This document shows, one piece after another, positions 37,088-44,357 of a DNA stretch of 64,000 nucleotides. The DNA is taken from the NCBI RefSeq assembly GCF_001753245.1, contig NZ_CP017415.1:372001-436000 (forward strand), written 5' to 3'. The stretch's first letter is position 1. Every line of letters begins with the position of its first letter. Both the position numbers and the translations under genes were made by a program. Source of the DNA: Acidihalobacter yilgarnensis (GTDB lineage: Bacteria > Pseudomonadota > Gammaproteobacteria > DSM-5130 > Acidihalobacteraceae). Below the pieces are notes generated by a model. It did not search any database. It was not told the origin of the DNA and worked only from the letters and a program-made list of their open reading frames with translations.

Positions 37088-37975
37088 GACAGACGCCGGG
37101 TGTACAAGGCCTCAGATCCCCGCAAAGGCGGACGCCCGCCCTTCGATGCGGTACTGATGTTCAAGGTGCTGGTGCTCCAGCAGTTCTACAACCTGTCGGA
37201 CGATCAGACGGAGTTCCAGATTCGGGATCGCTACAGCTTCTGCCGATTTCTGGGTCTGAGCCCGGAGGGCCGAGTCCCGGATGCCAAGACGATCTGGGTG
37301 TTTCGTGAACGGCTCAAGCAATTGGCGCTCACGGATCAGCTGTTTGGCCAGGTCCTAAGCCAGATTGATGCAGCGGGCTTTACGGCGCGCAAGGGGCAAA
37401 TCGTGGATGCGGCCTTGGTTCCGGTGCCGTGCCAGCGCAACCGCCGGGATAAAAACGCCAGGATCAAGGCCGGCGACCCGCCGCAGGAATGGAGCGAAGC
37501 CAAGCGTCGTCAAAAGGATGTGCAGGCACGCTGGACCCAGAAGCATGGCCAGAGCCACTACGGCTACAAGAATCACCTGAGTGTCGACAACCAGCACAAG
37601 GTGATCCGCCACTACGCGGTCACCTCGGCCGAGGTGCATGACAGTCAGGTCTTTGAGCGGCTCCTGGATGAACGCAACAGCAGTGGCGATGTCTGGGCCG
37701 ACTCGGCCTATCGTGACCAGACCCGCGAGCAGGCGCTAGCGCGGGCCGGCTACCGTAGCCACATCCATCGCAAGGGCAGCCGCAAGCGCGCCTTGAATGA
37801 GCGCGAGCAGGCCGCCAACCGTAAACGCTCGAAGGTACGGGCTCGGGTCGAGCACATCTTTGCCCAGCAGGCCAATCGATTGATACGCACCATCGGCATA
37901 GCGCGGGCCGAGGTCAAGATCGGGATGATGAACCTGGTCTACAACATGCGTCGTTTGGCATGGCTGACCGGATGA
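37088..37975 (+). pseudogene. IS5-type transposase, main (C-terminal) fragment
   Basis: Continues the reading frame broken at 35451; about 291 aa are read from 37100. DDE transposase of the IS5 group: VYKASDPRKGGRPPFDAVLM, then KQRR-like insertion region, GYKNHLSVDNQHKVIRHY, ADSAYRDQ, and the C-terminal RVEHIFAQQ with the last catalytic Glu. Disabled by the nested IS3 element unless that excises. Confidence 0.85.
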
Positions 37976-38148
37976 TGAGGAGACGTTGCAGCGGGATAGC
38001 CCTCACTCGAGGTATTCGGACTGAACGAAATCCGAATGCAGAATCTGAACATTGACTAAAACCGTCAGCCATCAGGATTTCTACAAACCCCACTTGCCCC
38101 TGAAATCAATTTGGCGTTTTTAGAGGTGCCCTAAAGTGAAACGGCGTG

Positions 38149-38215
38149 GCCCAACCCATCATTCCGCCGAACTTGCGCGAAAAGCCGCGCAGGCCGGTGA
38201 ATTCAGGCGTTGGGC
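38149..38215 (+). other. Integron attC site of the third cassette
   Basis: 67 nt with R'' GCCCAAC (38149-38155) and R' GTTGGGC (38209-38215), exact complements of each other. Inner arms ATTCCGCCG and CGGTGAAT pair partly, with unpaired bases between, and a central GCGCGAAAAGCCGCGC-type hairpin. It belongs to the membrane-protein cassette whose gene ends at 35248. The 170 bases after it hold no convincing ORF. Confidence 0.82.
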
Positions 38216-38383
38216 GTAATCATCAGAGAACCATCCGTGGCACTTCCTGATGCAAAATTGTTCGTGTGTCACATGGTGATTGTGCGGATTCAATCGGTGG
38301 ATACAACACACTAGATTCTGAGTAGGGATCAGGAGTGTTGCCATGAAGCAAACAAGCGTAGAAAAGGGGTCGAGCGTAGAAAA

Positions 38384-38735
38384 GGGGTCGGGTCTCGTAT
38401 TGTAGCATGCTGCTTCAATGGTGATTTTCTCAGGTTTCGTTTTGTCGCATGAGGCAGGGCAATATGAAGGTTATAAAAACCGACATCAGCGAAGTCGGCC
38501 CATTGTTGTGGGTTGATGCGTGGCATCGGTGGGGTACGGAACTCGTGAATGCGGGCGTGGTCGAACTAGGTTGCGGTCTTGAGCGGCCGGGACTCGCCTG
38601 AGCGCGAGTCGCACCCTGAATCCAATGGAGAAATACGATACACCCGCGTGGTCTGACAGAACGGGAACGGCTCTGCGGTCGACCGGCGCCGTGCGCTTAC
38701 CCGACCGTTGAATATACAATACGAGACCAGACCCC
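38384..38735. mobile_element. MITE-like 352-bp element with inverted ends
   Basis: Bounded by GGGGTCgGGTCTCGTATTGTA-type ends: plus orientation at 38384-38404, complement at 38715-38735 (one mismatch). It encodes no transposase. Part of its interior is the 283-bp sequence repeated at 39372. Similar end motifs occur singly at 33404-33424 and 39353-39372. REP/RAYT-type or other non-autonomous origin is a guess. Confidence 0.55.
38432..38714. repeat. 283-bp direct repeat, copy 1
   Basis: Nearly identical (a few base changes) to 39372-39654, offset exactly 940 bases. Contains a 45-codon ORF with GAGG before its ATG (38464-38601; MKVIKTDISEVGPLLWVDAW...) and a 28-codon ORF (MEKYDTPAWSDRTG...); neither is recognised and both may be gene remnants. 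Confidence 0.9.
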
Positions 38736-38744
38736 ATATTTTCC

Positions 38745-38851
38745 TAGGGTGTATTTGACGACTAGAAACGGGGTGTAAGCCTTGATAAGGCGAGCATGAC
38801 GCCTGACAGGTGTGATTCAACGCACCCTTTTAGGGTGTCTACTTTTAGTTG
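38745..38851. repeat. Repeated element A, copy 2
   Basis: About 107 bp related to 33199-33319. The copy ends at CTACTTTTAGTTGGGC, where GTTGGGC matches an attC R' core, and ATTCAAC (R''-like) lies upstream of its internal CACCC/GGGTG hairpin. The GFA cassette gene starts 25 bases after it. Confidence 0.75.
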
Positions 38852-38875
38852 GGCGTGCATTAAGAGGATTTGCAA

Positions 38876-39286
38876 ATGGATGATAAAATATCAGGTTCAT
38901 GTCACTGTGGATTGATTAATTTCGAAATAAAAAATAATCCGAAGTTTACTGTGAATTGCCATTGCGATGATTGCAAAAGGCGCAATGGAAGTGCATTTTC
39001 AACCTATGCAAGCGTAGATGAAAGCGATTTGGTATTTGCTGAAGGTGAGAATCATCTCAAAAAATACAAAGTCGAGAATTCTGGTGAAAAATATTTTTGC
39101 AGTGAATGTGGTTCACAAATTTATAACAAAAATTATCGCATTCCTGGCCTGTTTTTGGTGTTTTATGGAGCACTTTCTCAGCCGTCCAACTTTACGCCAA
39201 CATTTAATGTGTTTTGTTCGAGCAAACTCAGTTGGGTCGATGATATTAATAAAATAAAAAGTTTTCAGGAATCTGTTCAAAAATGA
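38876..39286 (+). CDS. GFA-family zinc protein (glutathione-dependent formaldehyde-activating enzyme-like), copy 1
   Basis: 136 aa from the ATG at 38876 (AGAGGATTTGC upstream). Mss4-like fold with zinc cysteines in SCHCG, CHCDDCKRRNG and CSECGSQ. Strongly AT-rich (many AAA/AAT codons) compared with the surrounding genes, a sign of recent transfer. Followed by a GCCTAAC attC-like start, so it is probably a gene cassette. Related in family to the gene at 46195. Real substrates of most GFA proteins are unknown. Confidence 0.82.
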   Translation: MDDKISGSCHCGLINFEIKNNPKFTVNCHCDDCKRRNGSAFSTYASVDESDLVFAEGENHLKKYKVENSGEKYFCSECGSQIYNKNYRIPGLFLVFYGALSQPSNFTPTFNVFCSSKLSWVDDINKIKSFQESVQK

Positions 39287-39305
39287 AGCGTCCTTGTGAT
39301 ACAGC

Positions 39306-39352
39306 GCCTAACAACCGTATCAAAAACGCCCGCAAACAACGCGTGGGGTAAC
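39306..39352 (+). other. Truncated attC-like site after the GFA cassette
   Basis: GCCTAAC (39306-39312) followed by AACCGTATCAAAAACGCC resembles the left part of an attC; the right part with GTTRRRY is missing because the sequence runs into the GGGTCTCGTATTGTA motif at 39353. Confidence 0.5.
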
Positions 39353-39371
39353 GGGGCGGGTCTCGTATTGT

Positions 39372-39654
39372 AGGTTTCGTTTTGTCGCATGAGGCGGGGC
39401 AATATGAAGGTTATAAAAACCGACATCAGCGAAGTCGGCCCATTGTTGTGGGTTGATGCGTGGCATCGGTGGGGTACGGAACTCGTGAATGCGGGCGTGG
39501 TCGAACTAGGTTGCGGTCTTGAGCGGCCGGGACTCGCCTGAGCGCGAGTCGCACCCTGAATCCAATGGAGAAATACGATACACCCGCGTGGTCTGACAGA
39601 ACGGGAGCGGCTCTGCGGTCGACCGGCGCCGTGCGCTTACCCGACCGTTGAATA
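39372..39654. repeat. 283-bp direct repeat, copy 2
   Basis: Second copy of 38432-38714, here directly after a GGGTCTCGTATTGTA motif (39353-39372). At 39654 the repeat joins, without a right-hand inverted end, the coding sequence of the next gene (V-E-Y-D-E-G...), so this copy replaced that gene's 5' part. The 45-codon ORF lies at 39404-39541. Confidence 0.9.
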
Positions 39655-39694
39655 CGACGAGGGACTGACGGCGTCTCAGTCGATCCTCCGGCGG

Positions 39695-41113
39695 TTGGAC
39701 GTCGACACGCTGAGATCGGATCTCTGGCTGCCGCTCTCGTGGAGCGAGGACAGCGCGGAGGTGGTGGTCTGCGATCCCGATAATTTGGCGCTGCTGAGCG
39801 ACATTCAGGAGATGCTGGATGTCGACGAGCTGACACTGCGCGTCGCCAGCCGGGCGGATCTGATCCGGCTGATCGAGAACAGCGCGGATCTGAATGTCGA
39901 TTTTCCCACTACGGCGGGGCGCACGCCGCTGGCCAAGGTGCGCACCTATCTTGCCGGGCTACGCACTCGCTACGCCGACCAGCGAACACAGTACGCGCGC
40001 AGCCGGACGGGTCTTGCACTGGCGCGCACGGGGCTTGCCTTCATCAGTATCGCGGTAGTGTTCCTGCGCTTGTTCGGCGGGGGCGAGTTGCTGTTTTTCG
40101 AGATCCCGCTGCTGATCCTGGGTGTGCTCGCCGTCATCGACGGCATCACGTGGTATCTACCGGCGCGGCGGGAGACGCAGGAGATCAAGCCCTACCCGCC
40201 GTACGACGTGCCGGAGGCGTACACGGCGCTGGAGGTGTCGGACCCAGGCGGCGCCATGCGCTTCGGCAGAAGCCGGGTCGTTGAGAGCGCCGGTGCGCTG
40301 CGCGAGGACTGGGACGCACTCTCGCCGGTAGAGAGGCGACGTTTCCTGGCCAACGACCGCACCAATCTAGCCGAGGAGCGGACCGTGCTGGCCTATCTGA
40401 GAACCATGATGGCAAAGGCGCGGACCGGGCTCGCCTTTGCGCGCACGGGTGTCGCTTTCGCCGGCATTGGCATTGGCTTCCTGCGCAAATTTCACCCCGG
40501 CCCCTGGTCGGCCTTCGACTGGGCGCTGATCGTCATCGGCACGGCGATGCTGGCCGAGGGGTTCCACTGGTACCGGCCGGGCCGGCATGCCGCCAATGCG
40601 GCGCTGGATACGGTCGGCAAGGTCAGCGGCCGTCGGGGCCTGTGGGACACTATTTCCCCCTCCCGGTGTCTTGTCGCCTCGGGACTTGATCCCGTGGCCG
40701 AAGCCAACGCGCCCGAGGCGCGGCCCGGCGTGTGGGCCACCACGGGGCTGGCGTTGGAGCGCACTACGCTCGCCGACAAGCGCAACGCGATGTCGCACCT
40801 GCGTACGGTGCTGGCGCGCTCGCGCACGGGGATGGCCTTTATCCGCACCGGATTCAGCGTGATGTCGGTGGGCGCGGGCCTGTTTCTCTATTTCGACTAT
40901 CTCGGGCGTACCGACGCGCTGTGGTCGGCGCTGTATATCGCGCTGATCGTCATCGGCCTGTATCTGATTGGCGATGGCCTGTATTGGTATCTGCCCGCCG
41001 AGCGGATCAAGCGGCGCTCGTCGTTCTGCGACAGCGGTTTCGAAATTGCCGACGCCGACTACAGCATCCCGAAAAGCGCCTGGAAGCGGGAGCAGTATCG
41101 TCATGACGACTGA
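39695..41113 (+). CDS. GspE/MshE-N-like domain fused to three RT-heptad DUF202-like membrane modules (5'-truncated)
   Basis: The first usable start is a weak TTG at 39695 (472 aa); the frame is open back to 39560, and homology to the next gene begins at EYDEG (39650), right at the end of the 283-bp repeat, so about 60-80 N-terminal residues were lost. The remaining N-terminal part (LPLSWSEDSAEVVVCDPDNL) matches the second half of a GspE/MshE N-domain. Three modules follow, each a helix with RT pairs every seven residues (RTnlaeeRTvlaylRT pattern) leading into a TM hairpin ending in WYLP or WYRP. Membrane protein, function unknown; expression is doubtful unless a new promoter is used. Confidence 0.75.
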   Translation: MDVDTLRSDLWLPLSWSEDSAEVVVCDPDNLALLSDIQEMLDVDELTLRVASRADLIRLIENSADLNVDFPTTAGRTPLAKVRTYLAGLRTRYADQRTQYARSRTGLALARTGLAFISIAVVFLRLFGGGELLFFEIPLLILGVLAVIDGITWYLPARRETQEIKPYPPYDVPEAYTALEVSDPGGAMRFGRSRVVESAGALREDWDALSPVERRRFLANDRTNLAEERTVLAYLRTMMAKARTGLAFARTGVAFAGIGIGFLRKFHPGPWSAFDWALIVIGTAMLAEGFHWYRPGRHAANAALDTVGKVSGRRGLWDTISPSRCLVASGLDPVAEANAPEARPGVWATTGLALERTTLADKRNAMSHLRTVLARSRTGMAFIRTGFSVMSVGAGLFLYFDYLGRTDALWSALYIALIVIGLYLIGDGLYWYLPAERIKRRSSFCDSGFEIADADYSIPKSAWKREQYRHDD

Positions 41114-42290
41114 CGCGAATCCTTATGTGGCGCTGGTGGAGGATGGCCTGCTCGACCAGGCACAGCTGGCTGCGGCGCAGCAGAGCGCGACCGCGCGGGG
41201 TCTCGATATGGAGCGCGTGTTGTTGAAGGATTGCGGCGTCTCGCGCTGCGCGCTGCTGACCGCCTTGTCCCGACACTATGGTTGCCGTTTCTTCCAGTAC
41301 GACGAACGCCTGCCGGTGCCTTCGGCGCTGTACGCCGGGCTGGACGGCAAGGTGCTACGGGCGGGGCGTTGGTTCCCGGTGATGCAGCTGGGCGAGACCG
41401 TGGTGATCGCCGCCGCCGATCCATCCAGCGAGGCGATGCGCGCGCAGGTCAGACAGCTCGTGCCCGCGGCGGATCACGAATTCCGCGTCGCGCTCAACGA
41501 GGATGTACGCTGGTATATCCAGGATTACCTGCATGCCGAGGCGCATCTGCTCATCGGCATCGAGCGCACTGGCCTTGCCTACTGGCGCAACACCATGGCC
41601 CTGTGGCGCACCAAGCTCGCCTGCCACCGGACCGGGCAGGCGCGGGCGCGCACATCGATGAAGCTGCTGCGCTGGGGGCTGGCGCTGGTGGCGCTCTCGA
41701 ATGCACTGACGCGCATCAATGCCAACGTGCTGGCACCGCATCATGTCGCCATTCTGGTGGTCGGCATCGTCCTGGCCGCCGTCGGCCTCTTCGACTACCT
41801 CAAGGTGCGTCGCTCGGGCATGGATCTCTCCTGCCAATCTGCCCTGATGGACATCACCGCCGAGACCATCCGCTTCACCCGGCGCTACCATCTGGATGAG
41901 GCGCCGCCCAAACCAGAGGACGATACGCCGCTGGCGCAGCTCGCCGCTGCGATCACGCACTATTGCTCCATTCTGCGCCCGGTTCCGGCCAGCAAGGAGC
42001 GCACCCATCTGGCGCGCGAGCGCAACATGCTCGCCGCGCAGCGGACCATCGCCGCCAGCCACCGGACGTCGTATGCGCGCGCCCGGACCGGGTTGTCGCT
42101 GATCCGTACGGGCGTTTCTTTCATCGGGCTGGGCATCGCCATGGATAAGATGCTGGGTGCCGGCCCTTACAGCTTTACGGATTACATCCTTGCCGGGGCG
42201 GGCGTCCTGATGCTGATCGACGGCATGCTCTGGTATCTGCCGGTCCGCAAACTGAAATACGGTATCGGCCGCGAGATCAAGGAGCGCTAG
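41103..42290 (+). CDS. GspE/MshE-N-like domain fused to two RT-heptad DUF202-like membrane modules
   Basis: 395 aa from the ATG at 41103, which overlaps the stop of the previous gene (41111-41113), so the pair is coupled. Residues about 1-140 resemble the GspE/MshE N-terminal domain (LVEDGLLDQAQLAAAQQSA, then FFQYDERLPVPSALYAGLDG and TVVIAAADPSSEA), but the RLG motif used for c-di-GMP in MshEN is not visible. Two modules follow, each with RT/RN pairs at seven-residue steps (ERTglayWRN... and ERTHLARERNMLAAQRT) then TM helices ending DGMLWYLPVRK. Same plan as the upstream gene. Function unknown. Confidence 0.8.
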   Translation: MTTDANPYVALVEDGLLDQAQLAAAQQSATARGLDMERVLLKDCGVSRCALLTALSRHYGCRFFQYDERLPVPSALYAGLDGKVLRAGRWFPVMQLGETVVIAAADPSSEAMRAQVRQLVPAADHEFRVALNEDVRWYIQDYLHAEAHLLIGIERTGLAYWRNTMALWRTKLACHRTGQARARTSMKLLRWGLALVALSNALTRINANVLAPHHVAILVVGIVLAAVGLFDYLKVRRSGMDLSCQSALMDITAETIRFTRRYHLDEAPPKPEDDTPLAQLAAAITHYCSILRPVPASKERTHLARERNMLAAQRTIAASHRTSYARARTGLSLIRTGVSFIGLGIAMDKMLGAGPYSFTDYILAGAGVLMLIDGMLWYLPVRKLKYGIGREIKER

Positions 42291-42356
42291 CTGTCCCACG
42301 CGGGATGGTGACTCCGAATGTCCCGTGCCTTGATTATGAAGACCGCACGCTATCGG

Positions 42357-43688
42357 TCAGTGCCGGGCTGAGGGTCGGTCAGGGCCGACTATAAGCCTAG
42401 CGCCCCGACCGAAGGTCAAGTAGTTGTAGAACCATTGCATTGCAACCAGAAGGCGGTTGCGGTTGCCGATCAGAAAGAAAATGTGCGTTATACCCCAGAG
42501 CCACCAAGCCAGCCGACCTTTTAGGCGCAGAGGCCCAAGATCCATGACGGCGGCATTGCGGCCGATGGTGGCGAGGCTGCCATAGTTTCGGAAGCGAAAG
42601 GGCTTTGGCAAAGCCTTGCCTGCAACGTCGGACGCGATGTGTGTGGCGACGTAGGCGCCAGCCTGCTTGGCGGCGGGCGCGATACCCGGTATTGGCTTGC
42701 CGTCCTGTACATAGGCGGCGCTATCCCCAATCACGAAGATGTTTGGATGGCCATCCACACTGAAATCGTCCTTTACCTTCACGCGGCCGGAGGGGTCGGC
42801 GGCGATATTGAGCCAGCGGGCGGCTGGGGATGCTTTGACGCCAGCTGCCCAGAAAATGTTGGCAGCCGGAATGTGCAGGTCGCCGCAAGTCACGCAGTCC
42901 TCGGTGCAGTGGGTGACGTGAGTGTCGACCTGAACCTCCACACCCATTTTTTCCAACGATCGTCTGGCGAACGCGGATAGCGAAGGTGAAAATTGGCCCA
43001 ATACTGAGGGGCTACCTTCGATGAGGAGGATGCGGGCGCTACGCGGATCGATATTGCGAAAATCCGCAGTTAGGGCCTTTTTGGCGAGTTCTGCGATGGC
43101 GCCGGCCAATTCCACGCCGGTTGGACCACCGCCGATGATGACGAAAGTCATAAGTTGCCGGGTCTTATCGTCATCATGGTCGGTGGTCAGCCGGTTTTCA
43201 GCGCGTTCGAAAGCTTCCAAAACGCGTCTGCGAATCAGCGTCGCATCTTCGACGGTCTTCAGGCTCGGTGCGATCCTTTCCCACTCGTCGTGGCCAAAGT
43301 AATTATGGGTCGCGCCGGTGGCCAAGATGAGCCAGTCAAAGGGAATCTCGCGGTTGTCCTGTAGCCGCACCACAGATGACGATGCATCGACTTCGACGAC
43401 CTCACCTAGCAGGACCGTGGCGTTGCGTTGATTGCGCAGAATGCTCCGCACCGGCCAGGCGATATCGGCGGGGTTGAGGCCTGCGGTCGCCACCTGATAG
43501 AGCAGCGGCTGAAACAGATGGAAATTGCGGCGGTCGATTACGGTCAGGGCTATACCTGTGGACCGCAGACCGCGTGCGGCCGCAAGACCGCCAAAGCCGG
43601 CACCAACGACCACGACACGTGGGCATCCCCCGACGTTTTGAGGGGTGTTTTCAGTCTCAGATGGTAACGCGGTGCGATTTGAATTCAT
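42357..43688 (-). CDS. ndh: Type II NADH:quinone oxidoreductase
   Basis: 443 aa single-subunit, non-proton-pumping NADH dehydrogenase on the cytoplasmic membrane face. FAD-binding VVVVGAGFGGLAAARGL at residues about 24-40, NAD(H)-binding FVIIGGGPTGVELAGAI near residue 175, and the VIGDSAAYVQDGKPIPGIAPAAKQAG segment. The C-terminal amphipathic/hydrophobic part (LAWWLWGITHIFFLIGNRNRLLVAMQW) would anchor it. Converges with the DUF202-like gene pair, 66 bases apart. Confidence 0.92.
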   Translation of the reverse strand: MNSNRTALPSETENTPQNVGGCPRVVVVGAGFGGLAAARGLRSTGIALTVIDRRNFHLFQPLLYQVATAGLNPADIAWPVRSILRNQRNATVLLGEVVEVDASSSVVRLQDNREIPFDWLILATGATHNYFGHDEWERIAPSLKTVEDATLIRRRVLEAFERAENRLTTDHDDDKTRQLMTFVIIGGGPTGVELAGAIAELAKKALTADFRNIDPRSARILLIEGSPSVLGQFSPSLSAFARRSLEKMGVEVQVDTHVTHCTEDCVTCGDLHIPAANIFWAAGVKASPAARWLNIAADPSGRVKVKDDFSVDGHPNIFVIGDSAAYVQDGKPIPGIAPAAKQAGAYVATHIASDVAGKALPKPFRFRNYGSLATIGRNAAVMDLGPLRLKGRLAWWLWGITHIFFLIGNRNRLLVAMQWFYNYLTFGRGARLIVGPDRPSARH

Positions 43689-44357
43689 GATTGCGGCCGG
43701 GTTGTGACTGCGGTGGTTGAACCCGGCATGTGTCCGGGTAGAGACAATGTTTTCTGACCATTATTGCTTATGGTCGGCAGTGCATCGGATGAGCCGCCTC
43801 GGTGATCGTGCATCGAGTATCTCCCTATGTACCTAACGGAATCTGGCGTCATCAATTTCACACAATCATGTTTTTTGTGTTATCGCGACAGACCTGAATA
43901 CGCAAACCGTGATCGAACCGCGCCGTTTTCAACGAACACTGCCATGAATAGACGGCTGAGTTGATTTCAGGTGTACGGCAGGCGTGCTTTGATCGATGTT
44001 GATTCGGGTCGTGTAGAGACGTACTGACTGCAAGTGGTGTGATCCCATCCAACGATTGATTCCGAGACGCGGAACACTGCGCACACTTGACTGATGGACA
44101 TTTTCAACATTGGGTCAGGATACCCCTTATAAAGAAACTACGTCCACATAATGAAGGGCTCAGTAAATGGGGATAAGTTTTATCTTTTGCCTATGCAATG
44201 CTGATAAGTAAAAGGCGATATCAGACCTTGTATTTTCGCGATTATCTGACTCAGCCCGGGAAGATATATTTCCATGTGGTAGCCTCTTCGATCCGGGACA
44301 AAATGACTTGCTGAATACGGTATTGAACAGTAGGTGCTACAGCCAAATGAAATTGGT
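43689..44357. other. Intergenic, no gene seen
   Basis: About 670 bases upstream of ndh, AT-richer than the flanking genes. No convincing ORF or RNA on either strand; it should hold the ndh promoter and the end of the reductase transcript, but I cannot point to boxes with confidence. Confidence 0.5.

Larger units (their letters stand above)
35451..37088 (+). mobile_element. IS3-family insertion sequence nested in the IS5 transposase gene
   Basis: About 1.64 kb. Ends CAAGGTAGTTGTCG (35451-35464) and CGACAACTACCTTG (37075-37088) are inverted repeats; the similarity continues imperfectly inward. Carries orfA and orfB joined by an A7 slippery run. I find no clear target duplication, so the exact ends are uncertain by a few bases. 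Confidence 0.85.
35250..38131 (+). mobile_element. IS5-family insertion sequence, interrupted by an IS3-family element
   Basis: Terminal inverted repeats GGGCACCTCTAAAAAC (35250-35265) and its complement (38116-38131), with a 4-bp target duplication TAAA on both sides (35246-35249 and 38132-38135). Without the nested element the IS would be about 1.24 kb. It split the third cassette between gene and attC site; because the target is TAAA, the cassette gene keeps its stop codon. Confidence 0.9.

Noticed and set aside
35440-37100. Target-site duplication for the inner IS3-type element
   Set aside because: Flanks GGTGG and ACAGA do not match; either adjacent bases were lost or the ends are slightly different.
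33000-39400. Integron integrase gene
   Set aside because: No tyrosine-recombinase ORF with the integron-specific region is present in the window.
33199-39660. CRISPR array
   Set aside because: The repeats are few, long and not regularly spaced; no cas genes.
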